Part shown: piece after piece, positions 1 through 9,548 of the stretch
How the letters are laid out: each line of letters begins with the position of its first letter
How positions within the stretch are numbered: the first letter of the stretch is position 1
Assembly (NCBI RefSeq): GCF_000286835.2
Contig: NZ_AJYD02000038.1
Coordinates: forward strand, 3,081,632 to 3,145,631
DNA from: Enterovibrio norvegicus FF-33
GTDB taxonomy: Bacteria > Pseudomonadota > Gammaproteobacteria > Enterobacterales > Vibrionaceae
DNA length: 64,000 nucleotides
Reading direction: 5' to 3'
Notes under the pieces: model-generated
Database searches by the model: none
Told to the model about the DNA's origin: nothing
What the model saw: the letters and a program-made list of their open reading frames with translations, nothing else
Program-made: the position numbers and the translations under genes

Positions 1-1
1 T

Positions 2-235
2 GGGCAGATCAATGCTGGTCGTGTGCATGGTGTGAAATACGGTGATGAATTGTCACTCTGGCACAATGCGTCGTTTACCGACCAATATGGCGTCAACCGC
101 ACGCAACTCAAGAAAAGTGACATGGTATTAACGGTGACACGTGTTTATGACAACTCAGCAGAAATCGCCGTATCCCCGGTTGAGCTCGGACCAAGCATTC
201 AAATTGGTGATATGGTAACCAAACACACGTTATAG
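2..235 (+). CDS. Flagellar assembly protein FlgT-like, C-terminal fragment
   Basis: The reading frame is open from the left edge of the window and ends at the TAA at 233-235, so only about 77 C-terminal residues are visible. The fragment has a beta-rich, SH3-like look, with GRVHGVKYGDELSLW near its start and SIQIGDMVTK near its end. I infer FlgT, the outer-membrane H-ring flagellar protein of vibrios, mainly because in Vibrio genomes flgT lies beside a tRNA-Arg and near gltX, as here. The fragment alone does not prove this. The start codon lies outside the window. Confidence 0.55.
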   Translation, partial: GQINAGRVHGVKYGDELSLWHNASFTDQYGVNRTQLKKSDMVLTVTRVYDNSAEIAVSPVELGPSIQIGDMVTKHTL

Positions 236-315
236 CGTCATGAAAACCTTAACCTCAAGATTCTTTTAGGTATACTAACCACCTAGCGCCGCTCAATTCC
301 TCCGCGGCGCTTTGC

Positions 316-391
316 GCTCCCATAGCTCAACAGGATAGAGCAGTCGCCTCCTAAGCGATCGATCGGGGTTCGAGTCCCTGTGGGAGCGCCA
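316..391 (+). tRNA. tRNA-Arg (anticodon CCT)
   Basis: A full cloverleaf can be folded. The acceptor is GCTCCCA pairing with TGGGAGC, followed by discriminator G and an encoded CCA at 389-391. The anticodon stem GTCGC/GCGAT closes the loop CTCCTAA, giving anticodon CCT. The T-arm is CGGGG-TTCGAGT-CCCTG. It reads AGG arginine codons. Confidence 0.95.
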
Positions 392-450
392 TTTCTTATT
401 TACCTCTCGCTATTTCAAACAGCCTTTAATCTTTCAATAATACAAAACGA

Positions 451-477
451 AAAAAAACGGGCCATAAAGACCCGTTT
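451..477 (-). terminator. Rho-independent terminator of porin 1
   Basis: The stem AAACGGG (455-461) pairs with CCCGTTT (471-477). On the minus strand it is followed by a run of T (the A-run at 451-457 of the plus strand), 25 bp past the porin stop codon. Confidence 0.8.
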
Positions 478-502
478 AGATTTAAGGACAACTAATTGGA
501 GA

Positions 503-1540
503 TTAGAAGTACCATTCAGTACCGATACGTACCATGGTGTCGTCACCTTTGTAGCTGCCTTCAGCATCGCTTTGCTGTGCTACGCGCAGGAAGGTGTAAA
601 CAGAGTTAAAGCTGTGGCCTACTTCACCAGTAATCGTTTCACGCTTCAAGAACTCGTCTTTCGTTCCGTTAGTTTCACCATCTTGAGATGCGTAACCTAG
701 ACGGAAGTTTGTTGCACCCATGTAGTAGTTAGCTTGTAGCGAGAATGCATCGATGTCACGGGTGTTGTAACCGTTGCCAGCACTAGCTGCATCTTTGTCA
801 AACTCACCCGTCTTATAAGCACCAGCAAGCATAACGTTGTCAATTGGACGAATTTCGAAACCAGCGAATAGGTTGTTTGTATCACCCACAGTGTTAGCAT
901 CAAAATCTGTGTCAGTTGTATTTTCCATCGCTAGGTGCAACGTCAACATTTCTACCGGATTGATAGAGAAGCTCGCACCGAAGAACTTAGAATCATCTGT
1001 GTTTTGACTGCCGTTACCTACTGACGCAGAGAATTTAGCCATGTCACCGATTTTCGCTGAGTCAAAACGAATTTGCTGGCTCTTACGGTCAAAATGGAAA
1101 CGCTCACCTGCACGCCAGCCGCGGTCAAAAGTCGTACCCATGTTTGAAGCACTGTATGGCCAGTCAACCAATTCATACATTGGAGTCAGCATACGACCGA
1201 AGCGCACTTGGCCCCAATCATCACCACGCATACCAACGAAGGTATCACGGTTACCAACTTTCGCACCGTCATCCAGCATCCAGCCAGATTCCATCTGAAC
1301 AAAAGCTTCTACAGAATCAGTCATAACTTGCGAAGCACGGAAACCAATTCGTGATTCATTCTCAAGAACAAAAGTGCTATCAGTTGTGCCGTAGTCAACA
1401 GCAGAGATAGAAACAACACCATACATTTCAACTGAATTTTCGTCAGTTTGCGCAATCACATATGCGCTTGCCGCAGAAGACGCTAAAACTGCGGCTGCTA
1501 CTGCAGAGCCAATTACAGAACGTTTAAAGAATTTATTCAT
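503..1540 (-). CDS. Outer-membrane porin, OmpU/OmpC-type (porin 1)
   Basis: This is a 345-residue trimeric-porin homologue of the Gram-negative porin superfamily, forming a 16-strand beta barrel for passive diffusion of small solutes. A signal peptide (KKxx-type start MNKFFKRSVIGS, hydrophobic core, cleavage after ASSAASA) is followed by a first strand containing VEMYGVVSISAVDYG. The typical porin segment DDWGQVRFGRMLTPMYE lies near residue 110-130. The last residues TEWYF end in aromatic-Phe, the BamA recognition signal. An AGGAG box precedes the ATG. It is monocistronic, with its own terminator. It is a paralogue of the porin at 5074-6252 and shares its leader. In vibrios OmpU-type porins are under ToxR control; that is not shown here. 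Confidence 0.9.
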   Translation of the reverse strand: MNKFFKRSVIGSAVAAAVLASSAASAYVIAQTDENSVEMYGVVSISAVDYGTTDSTFVLENESRIGFRASQVMTDSVEAFVQMESGWMLDDGAKVGNRDTFVGMRGDDWGQVRFGRMLTPMYELVDWPYSASNMGTTFDRGWRAGERFHFDRKSQQIRFDSAKIGDMAKFSASVGNGSQNTDDSKFFGASFSINPVEMLTLHLAMENTTDTDFDANTVGDTNNLFAGFEIRPIDNVMLAGAYKTGEFDKDAASAGNGYNTRDIDAFSLQANYYMGATNFRLGYASQDGETNGTKDEFLKRETITGEVGHSFNSVYTFLRVAQQSDAEGSYKGDDTMVRIGTEWYF

Positions 1541-2270
1541 GGAAAACTCCTAAATAGAAATTATTTCGTTCAATGGTGTCATCACTGCTTAAAGTTGGCC
1601 GCCAAGCTGCGATATACATGAACGGTGATTGATTATGTTTATCAACGGCGAGAAGGATAATTTTTTTCTCACCAAATTAAACATCGTTGGAGTTGAACTT
1701 TGAAGATGATCAAAGTAAACAACAAAAAAAACATTAACCACTAAAAATCAGTTACTTAAACTAAATGAAACTTAAAAATATAATGTAAAATTTATATTTA
1801 CAACCATTTTTATGATGAGAGTCACATTGGAATTAAAAGCCAACCCCTTTTTTTTTATTTTTTTTATTTAAGTGATCAGGTTTATTTGACTTGGTTCGCA
1901 CAAAGAAAATAATAAACAAAAAACAACGAGATCGATCATTAACAAAATAAAAACATACACACCCACCCGACGCATCAATTACGAAAAATTAACGTAACAA
2001 AAATAAGGGATCGGGGACATGTCTTTAGAGTAAAGGCATTAAGTATGGGAGTGGCTGAAGAGTCATAAGATTCATGCAATCGCAACAGCAATCGGAGTGA
2101 TCAAACAGGCGGTAATTTAGCGCCAATGGAGGTGACTCCCCTTCCAAGTAAAAATGCAACAGCCTTATTTATTCACGAAAAATATGATGCTCATCTACAT
2201 TATGAGAGTGGAGGTATATCTGTATGTCTTTACTAACTTTCAATTTTTCTTGATGATCATGAGGTCAATA
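1541..2270. other. Long AT-rich intergenic region between porin 1 and the small secreted-peptide gene
   Basis: It holds the porin 1 leader (with the hairpin at 1587-1607). Beyond that is a strongly A/T-rich stretch, about 1660-1990, with two long T tracts around 1847-1870. The weak stem TTGG/CCAA directly before the T tract at 1847 could be a terminator of a small RNA, but the stem is too short to call. AT-rich repeats upstream of ompU-type genes are where ToxR binds in Vibrio; I cannot define a site. Several short inverted repeats lie at 2120-2145. No ORF of credible quality is seen. Confidence 0.5.
1587..1607 (-). promoter_or_regulatory. Conserved hairpin in the 5' leader of porin 1 mRNA
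   Basis: On the plus strand GCTT (1587-1590) pairs with AAGC (1604-1607) around a loop containing TTGGCCGCC. An alternative small stem TTGG/CCAA lies inside. The porin 2 leader carries the same core TTGGCCGCC in a longer hairpin (6292-6324), at a similar distance upstream of the start codon. Conservation between paralogues suggests a regulatory mRNA element such as an sRNA target; the function is inferred. Confidence 0.5.
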
Positions 2271-2447
2271 ATGAAATTCATTTACACTACTTTAGCCGCT
2301 TTGTTGTTTTCAGTAAGTATGGGCGCATCAGCTTACGTTCTTGAAGGCAAGCAAGTCGTCGTTCCAAAAGACATCATGCAATACTGTGCGGGTGCTAATA
2401 ATTTTTGGGTTTGTGTACAAAGCCAAGAAATGTTACGCGGCGACTAA
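2271..2447 (+). CDS. Small secreted peptide, 58 residues, unknown function
   Basis: I chose the ATG at 2271 because a GAGG box lies six bases upstream and it gives a clean signal peptide. The start is MKFIYTTLAALL, and the likely cleavage follows GASA at about residue 21. The mature part would be only about 37 residues, YVLEGKQVVVPKDI and onward. It contains two cysteines eight residues apart (CAGANNFWVC), which could form a disulfide in the periplasm. No family is recognised. The gene has a strong terminator and stands alone between porin 1 and gltX. An upstream in-frame ATG at 2259 and a longer 97-codon frame exist but lack a better ribosome site. Confidence 0.7.
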   Translation: MKFIYTTLAALLFSVSMGASAYVLEGKQVVVPKDIMQYCAGANNFWVCVQSQEMLRGD

Positions 2448-2470
2448 CGTGATTATCGCGTCGGGCAAAA

Positions 2471-2500
2471 AAAAGGCTGCCCATTTCTGAGCAGCCTTTT
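2471..2500. terminator. Bidirectional Rho-independent terminator
   Basis: A perfect 10-bp stem, AAAAGGCTGC (2471-2480) with GCAGCCTTTT (2491-2500), has A- and T-runs outside. It serves the small peptide gene on the plus strand and gltX on the minus strand. Confidence 0.9.
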
Positions 2501-2519
2501 TAATTTGTCCGTCAAATCA

Positions 2520-3944
2520 CTATGCGTTAGCTTCTCTCGCCGAGATAAAATTCAACGCTTTCGCAATTCTGGTCACCACTTTGTCTTTACCCAACAGTGC
2601 CATCACTGCATCGACAGATGGGGATTGACCTTGACCGGTGACCGCAACTCGAAGTGGCATGCCTACCTTACCCATACCAAGTTCTAGATCAGAACAGGTA
2701 TCAGCAATTAATTGATGCAGGTTTTCCGTTGTCCAATCTTGCAAAGATTCAGCTTTAGACAATGCAAGCTCCAAGGCTTCTTTGGCAACAGGACGAAGAT
2801 GCTTTTTCGCGGCACCTGCTTCGAACTCTTCAAAATCTTGGTAGAAGTATCGGCTTTGCTCTGCAAGTTCGATGAGCGTGTTACAACGCTCACCAACGAG
2901 TTTGATCACCTCTACAATAGAAGGGCCATTGCTGGTATCGATCGATTTAGCGTCAAGATGCCACTGAAGATACTCGGCAACGTACTCAGGCTCAGCAGTC
3001 TTAATATAATGATTATTCAACCAAAGTAGCTTGTCTGTATTGAATGCAGATGCTGATTTACTGATTGATTCCAAGCTGAACAGCTTAATCATCTCATCCA
3101 TAGAGAAGATCTCTTGGTCGCCGTGAGACCAACCAAGGCGAATCAAATAGTTCAACAAGGCTTGCGGCAAGTAACCTTCATCACGATATTGCATCACGCT
3201 GACTGCACCATGGCGTTTAGACAGTTTTGCACCGTCATCGCCCAAAATCATTGAGCAGTGTGCAAATTCAGGAACGGGAGCACCAATAGCTTCGTATATG
3301 TTAATTTGACGAGGCGTGTTATTGATGTGGTCTTCACCACGAACAACCTGCGTAATCCCCATATCCCAGTCGTCAATAACAACACAAAAATTGTAGGTTG
3401 GGCTGCCATCAGTGCGACGAATGATCAAATCATCCAGCTCGCTGTTTGCGATTTCAATGTGGCCACGGATTTTGTCGTCAAAAACCACCGTCCCTTCTTT
3501 AGGATTGCGGAAACGAATACAGAAAGGCGAACTTTCTGTTGCTTCAGTATTAGCAGCGACAACCTTTGGATGATTAGCGTCGTAGCGAGGCTTGTCGCCA
3601 GCAGCCATCTGCTCTTCACGTATCTCATCAAGAAGCGCTTTGGGTGCATAACACTTATAAGCTTTATCTTGGGCAAGCAGTTGGTCAACCACTTCATTGT
3701 AACGGTCGAAACGTTTGGTTTGATAATAAGGACCTTCATTCCACTCTAAACCAAGCCACTCCATCCCCTCGAGGATCGCGTCAATAGCCTCTTGTGTAGA
3801 TCGCTCGATGTCCGTGTCCTCAATACGAAGCACAAACTCACCACCCATGTGTTTAGCGTAAAGCCAAGAGTACAGTGCGGTGCGAGCACCACCTACGTGC
3901 AAGAAGCCCGTTGGGCTTGGTGCAAAACGTGTTTTGACCGTCAT
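2520..3944 (-). CDS. gltX: Glutamyl-tRNA synthetase
   Basis: This cytosolic class I aminoacyl-tRNA synthetase charges tRNA-Glu. The protein is 474 residues, the usual length. The N-terminal Rossmann catalytic domain carries the HIGH-type motif in [13 protein letters not shown] (residues 7-19) and the KMSKS-type motif KLSKRHG near residue 240. A helical anticodon-binding domain forms the C-terminal third. The gene is single, convergent with the small peptide gene and divergent from the DUF2057 gene. Confidence 0.97.
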   Translation of the reverse strand: MTVKTRFAPSPTGFLHVGGARTALYSWLYAKHMGGEFVLRIEDTDIERSTQEAIDAILEGMEWLGLEWNEGPYYQTKRFDRYNEVVDQLLAQDKAYKCYAPKALLDEIREEQMAAGDKPRYDANHPKVVAANTEATESSPFCIRFRNPKEGTVVFDDKIRGHIEIANSELDDLIIRRTDGSPTYNFCVVIDDWDMGITQVVRGEDHINNTPRQINIYEAIGAPVPEFAHCSMILGDDGAKLSKRHGAVSVMQYRDEGYLPQALLNYLIRLGWSHGDQEIFSMDEMIKLFSLESISKSASAFNTDKLLWLNNHYIKTAEPEYVAEYLQWHLDAKSIDTSNGPSIVEVIKLVGERCNTLIELAEQSRYFYQDFEEFEAGAAKKHLRPVAKEALELALSKAESLQDWTTENLHQLIADTCSDLELGMGKVGMPLRVAVTGQGQSPSVDAVMALLGKDKVVTRIAKALNFISAREANA

Positions 3945-4176
3945 TTTGCTGCCTTATTTAGTTCAACGTTCCGAATAGGAATTCTACAATTTTGAATGAC
4001 ACATTGTACCACCATTGTTTAAGCACACAATTGTAGCTTGGATAGGAACAAAAAATAATTTTCTTAGCCGTAGCCCTCATTTTAACTGACATTACCTACC
4101 TTATTTCACGTCGCAAACGTAGAATCGAGTCGACGATATTAGGACCGACTGGGGAGCCAGCGGCAAAAAGGAGTTA

Positions 4177-4866
4177 ATGATGTTTAAAAGAACTGTAATC
4201 GCAGCTGGTGTACTAGCTACAAGTTCTGTAGCTTTTGCAGATGTCACTATCGACATTCCATCGGGTGTTCAAGTCTTGGTTGAAAATGGTATTGATTCTG
4301 ACTATTCAAACCTTGGCTTTGATAATCAAGATAAAGTCGTATTGCCAAATGGTGAAAGTCAAATTTTGTTCCGGCTGTCTCATATCGTACGCGAGTCTGG
4401 CAGTAAGAAAACCAAGTATAAATCAGTACCATTGGTTGCCACATTCACTGCTGCTGATGCAGCATTGACACTGAAACTACCACGTATCGATACGCTCGAT
4501 GATGGACGCATGTTTGATAAAAAACCTAGCTTTACGCTAAGTGAAAATGGCAAACCAATAGACATCAAGCAAGACAAACTATCGATTGGTTTTGAGCTTA
4601 TGCCTGACTACGTGAAAGAAATTGAAAAATACAATCGCGCAAACAACATTGCCAGTTGGCAATCCACAGGCGCAGTTGCAACGGTAGCAGCAACCATTCC
4701 GGTAGTGAGCAGCACATCAAACGCTGAAGTATCAAAAGTAACATCAGCCTCAGTATCTCCGGATGCAGGTGTTGATACTGAACAAATGCTAAAGTTTTGG
4801 TTCGCACAAGCTGATTCAGAGTCTCAAAAAGCCTTCCTAAGCTGGGCCATCCAAAACGTTAAATAA
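4177..4866 (+). CDS. DUF2057 (YccT/UPF0319) family exported protein
   Basis: The protein has 229 residues. A signal peptide (MMFKRTVIAAGV... cleaved after VAFA) leads into a DUF2057 domain that starts DVTIDIPSGVQVLVENG and includes LPNGESQILFRLSHIV, typical of the family. A strong AAGGAG box lies just before tandem ATGs at 4177 and 4180. The C-terminal 70 residues (after about 155) are low-complexity, rich in Ala, Thr, Ser and Val, and end in a short amphipathic helix. Family members are periplasmic with no settled biochemical role. The gene is monocistronic with its own terminator. Confidence 0.85.
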   Translation: MMFKRTVIAAGVLATSSVAFADVTIDIPSGVQVLVENGIDSDYSNLGFDNQDKVVLPNGESQILFRLSHIVRESGSKKTKYKSVPLVATFTAADAALTLKLPRIDTLDDGRMFDKKPSFTLSENGKPIDIKQDKLSIGFELMPDYVKEIEKYNRANNIASWQSTGAVATVAATIPVVSSTSNAEVSKVTSASVSPDAGVDTEQMLKFWFAQADSESQKAFLSWAIQNVK

Positions 4867-4886
4867 AACTCAGATTATCAAACGTT

Positions 4887-4914
4887 AAAAAGCAGCGTAA
4901 ATCGCTGCTTTTTT
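4887..4914 (+). terminator. Rho-independent terminator of the DUF2057 gene
   Basis: The stem AAAAGCAGCG pairs with CGCTGCTTTT around a TAAAT-type loop and is followed by T residues, 20 bp past the stop codon. Confidence 0.85.
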
Positions 4915-5020
4915 CGTTCTTGCAACCGGAGTAGTTATGTTCACATCTCTAAATCATAACTGTCATTTAGTGCCCACTATCTAAACAGCAGTCTACTTTT
5001 TTATGATTGACGACGACAAA

Positions 5021-5053
5021 AAAGAAAGCCCGGCAAAAGCCGGGCTATTTTTT
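5021..5053. terminator. Terminator of porin 2 (bidirectional)
   Basis: A perfect 8-bp GC-rich stem AGCCCGGC (5027-5034) / GCCGGGCT (5039-5046) has an AAAA loop, with A-rich sequence before and a T-run after. It lies 20 bp downstream of the porin 2 stop on the minus strand. Confidence 0.88.
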
Positions 5054-5073
5054 ATATTATCTGACTACTTGGA

Positions 5074-6252
5074 TTAGAAGTAGTATTCAAGACCTAGACC
5101 GTAACCAAACTCGTGGTCAGAATCGTTTTTAGAGATTACGTATGGACGTGCATACACAATCGCTGCTGGGTCAAGGAAGTACAGAGCTTGTACAGAGAAG
5201 ATGCTGTCTTCAGTACCAGTTGCTTCAAAGCTAGAGCCATCGTTGTCTACGTCGGCATTAAAGTTCGCCGCATAGTTTGCTTTGAACTGCCAGTTTTCAA
5301 CGCCGCCGTATACTACACCAACAGAAATGCTATCTTGGTCGATCGATGCGCCTTTCAAAGCAATTTCTTTCTTATTGGTGCTATCTTTTACGTCTTCATT
5401 AAGGGTAATGGTCGCATCGTCGTAGTCTGCCGCTTCCATCTTATATGCAGCATAAACACCGAAACCATTATCAAAATAGGCTTCAAAACCAATCAACGCT
5501 GCATTTGTGTCAGAAGTTGTTGAACCTTCGATTGTTTTGATTTTATCGAAACTAGGCTTATTACCTGGAACTTGGTTCAAGTAGCTATTGTAGAAACTAT
5601 CTAAAGATGAGTTTGAACGATCAGAACCGGCTTCATAACCTGCATGGAAAGTAACAATACCCACGTTGTAAGATGCGCTCAGACCATAGAAGTTAGAACC
5701 ATCATCGCTTTCCGTACCACGACCAGCAGCAACAGAGAAGTTCAAACCACCCATTTTAGCTGAATCATAGCGAATCATGTTTGATTGACGGTCATAACGT
5801 CCACCGCCTAAAACATCACCGCCCCAGTCGAAAACAGCACCAGCACGCTGACCAGAGTAAGGCCAGTCAATCATTTGATAAAGAGGAGTCAGCATACGAC
5901 CTACGCGTACTTTGCCGCCGTCTTCGAATTCAAAACCTGCAAATGTGTCACGAACACCTAAACCGCTACCAGCGCCAGCATCACCGACGTTACCGCCTTC
6001 CAACTGCCAAATGAACTTAGGAGCACGCTCTAAATCAGCGCTGCCACGAAGACCAAAACGTGATTCATTTTCAAAAGTAATTGGCTGGTCACCGCCACCG
6101 ATAGCATGCTCGCCGTACTGCCACATAGAGACAGCAACTTGACCGTATAAATCAACAGTTTCTGTAGCAGGCTTAGCCATCGCTACAGTAGACGCAAGTG
6201 CTGCAGCAGTTACTGCAGTCGCTACGATTGAACGCTTAAACATTTTTTCCAT
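5074..6252 (-). CDS. Outer-membrane porin, OmpU/OmpC-type (porin 2)
   Basis: A 392-residue general porin. The signal peptide (MEKMFKRSIVATAV..., cleaved after VAMA) precedes a first strand VDLYGQVAVSMWQYGEH. The segment GGKVRVGRMLTPLYQMIDWP matches the equivalent region of porin 1 closely. The C-terminus GLEYYF gives the terminal Phe required for outer-membrane insertion. It is about 47 residues longer than porin 1, mostly in loops of the middle and C-terminal part. A GGAG box lies nine bases before the first ATG (6252); the second ATG (MFKRS) is an alternative. It shares the leader architecture of porin 1, so the two are probably co-regulated. Confidence 0.9.
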   Translation of the reverse strand: MEKMFKRSIVATAVTAAALASTVAMAKPATETVDLYGQVAVSMWQYGEHAIGGGDQPITFENESRFGLRGSADLERAPKFIWQLEGGNVGDAGAGSGLGVRDTFAGFEFEDGGKVRVGRMLTPLYQMIDWPYSGQRAGAVFDWGGDVLGGGRYDRQSNMIRYDSAKMGGLNFSVAAGRGTESDDGSNFYGLSASYNVGIVTFHAGYEAGSDRSNSSLDSFYNSYLNQVPGNKPSFDKIKTIEGSTTSDTNAALIGFEAYFDNGFGVYAAYKMEAADYDDATITLNEDVKDSTNKKEIALKGASIDQDSISVGVVYGGVENWQFKANYAANFNADVDNDGSSFEATGTEDSIFSVQALYFLDPAAIVYARPYVISKNDSDHEFGYGLGLEYYF

Positions 6253-6291
6253 GGAAAATAACTCCTAAAGGGATGTTTCAAAATTCCAGTT

Positions 6292-6324
6292 CATTGCTTT
6301 AAAGGTTGGCCGCCGAAAGCAATG
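6292..6324 (-). promoter_or_regulatory. Conserved hairpin in the 5' leader of porin 2 mRNA
   Basis: The perfect 9-bp stem CATTGCTTT (6292-6300) / AAAGCAATG (6316-6324) encloses a 15-base loop containing GGTTGGCCGCC. The loop core equals that of the porin 1 leader. It lies about 40-70 bases upstream of the porin ATG, inside the expected 5' untranslated region. It is probably a post-transcriptional control element; the partner is unknown. Confidence 0.6.
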
Positions 6325-6736
6325 AGCCGTTTATTCGATTGACTAAAACGACACGTTTATCATCGATTTAGATATTTACACCACCGATTGAACTCTCCCT
6401 CAACCGATGTGTCCCAGACTACTTGCCTGTAAAAAAACATCAATGAGAACTTTATTTGTTATTAAAAAAATATGACTGGGTGCAAAGTTCCCTGCATCTT
6501 CGTGATCCAGATCTCGCATTTATATAAAACACTAAAAATAAAAATATAAATTCATATTTATCATAATGTTACATGTCAATGACTACTCCTGAATTGAGGG
6601 AATCAAGTGTAATGAGATCGTTATCACACACTCAACAATGCTATTAATGTTTCGTTAAAGAAGCATTTTCTCACCATAAATTCGACAAGAGAATTATCTG
6701 AAGTCACTCGCAAAAGGCCTGAATTCGAGGCATAAA
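6325..6736. other. Intergenic region upstream of porin 2
   Basis: This is AT-rich DNA holding the presumed porin 2 promoter (minus strand), with T/A-rich sequence around 6455-6475 and 6520-6570. I see no credible ORF, RNA gene or strong repeat. Confidence 0.5.
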
Positions 6737-6763
6737 AAAACACCAGCACTTGGCGGGTGTTTT
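6737..6763 (-). terminator. Rho-independent terminator of ligA
   Basis: The stem AAAACACC (6737-6744) / GGTGTTTT (6756-6763) is followed on the minus strand by T residues, 21 bp past the ligA stop. Confidence 0.75.
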
Positions 6764-6784
6764 AAATGGGGTTCGCAAAATTAG

Positions 6785-8806
<2,022 letters not shown>

Positions 8807-8926
8807 CTAGTCAATCGTCACCACTCGCTCATGACAGAGTGGTTGATGGATAAGAATGGGCAGTAGTATATCTCAAGATGACTTCAGACTGACAATTAGC
8901 ACTTGTTGCAATCGCAGCTCAGGATT

Positions 8927-9421
8927 ATGATGCAGCCAAGCATTAAAATGAGTGGTCTTATGCGAAACCCAACGTTGAAACAATCCAGTATCATGGGCGT
9001 ATTGCTTGCGCTGGTGCTTGTCGTTTTTTCAACGTCCTCATTTTCTATTCCGAACAATACTTACACGTCAGTGCAAACAGATCACTCTGTTAGCCTTGAT
9101 GTTGAAAATCCACAATCCGAAGACACGCCAACGTCCCTGCATAGCGAAAATCGCTTACCTGCCAAATCGCTGGCCCCTAACTTGGCGCAGTTACTTCGTA
9201 CTGGATCTTGGCTTCCAGATCGCATCAACAATGTTGAGCCCAAATATGAATTGGTGATAGACCTCACCAGCGCACTGCCATCTGCATTTCATCCTCATTA
9301 TCGAGTCTCGCTAACCCATTGGCGTGACTGGACAAGAAGTCCACCAAGCACCTCGTATCGTGTTGCTGGCTGGAAAGAATCTAACCTCCTCTATCGTTTC
9401 ATCAGTCAATCTCCCGCCTGA
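8927..9421 (+). CDS. Hypothetical exported or membrane-anchored protein, about 164 residues
   Basis: The frame starts at tandem ATGs (8927/8930) after an AGGA box; an upstream in-frame TTG and later ATGs (8951, 8960) are alternatives. A hydrophobic segment VLLALVLVVFSTSSFS near residues 25-40 looks like a signal peptide or anchor. The remainder is polar, and the last 60 residues hold Trp-rich LTHWRDWTRSPP and SYRVAGWKESN. I recognise no family. It runs in the same direction as secD2-secF2, 127 bp ahead of them, and might be co-transcribed. The frame is open over 165 codons with no competing gene on the other strand. Confidence 0.55.
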   Translation: MMQPSIKMSGLMRNPTLKQSSIMGVLLALVLVVFSTSSFSIPNNTYTSVQTDHSVSLDVENPQSEDTPTSLHSENRLPAKSLAPNLAQLLRTGSWLPDRINNVEPKYELVIDLTSALPSAFHPHYRVSLTHWRDWTRSPPSTSYRVAGWKESNLLYRFISQSPA

Positions 9422-9548
9422 CGCGTCGCCAAATATCTGAGCAAAGTCTCAGCCATTAAACACGTCTTAATTTAGACCGTCATGCGGTTCAATAGACGCC
9501 GTTATTGACGCTAGTTTGCCACATATCATTGTGGCCAAGAGTTTGACT

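Noticed and set aside
1835..1872. Weak hairpin plus long T tract upstream of porin 1 as a small-RNA terminator
   Set aside because: The stem is only four base pairs with a large loop; the T tracts more likely reflect AT-rich promoter DNA.
3258..3749. 163-codon open frame on the plus strand inside gltX
   Set aside because: It is fully antisense to a confident gltX and shows no ribosome site or family; it is a shadow frame of coding DNA.
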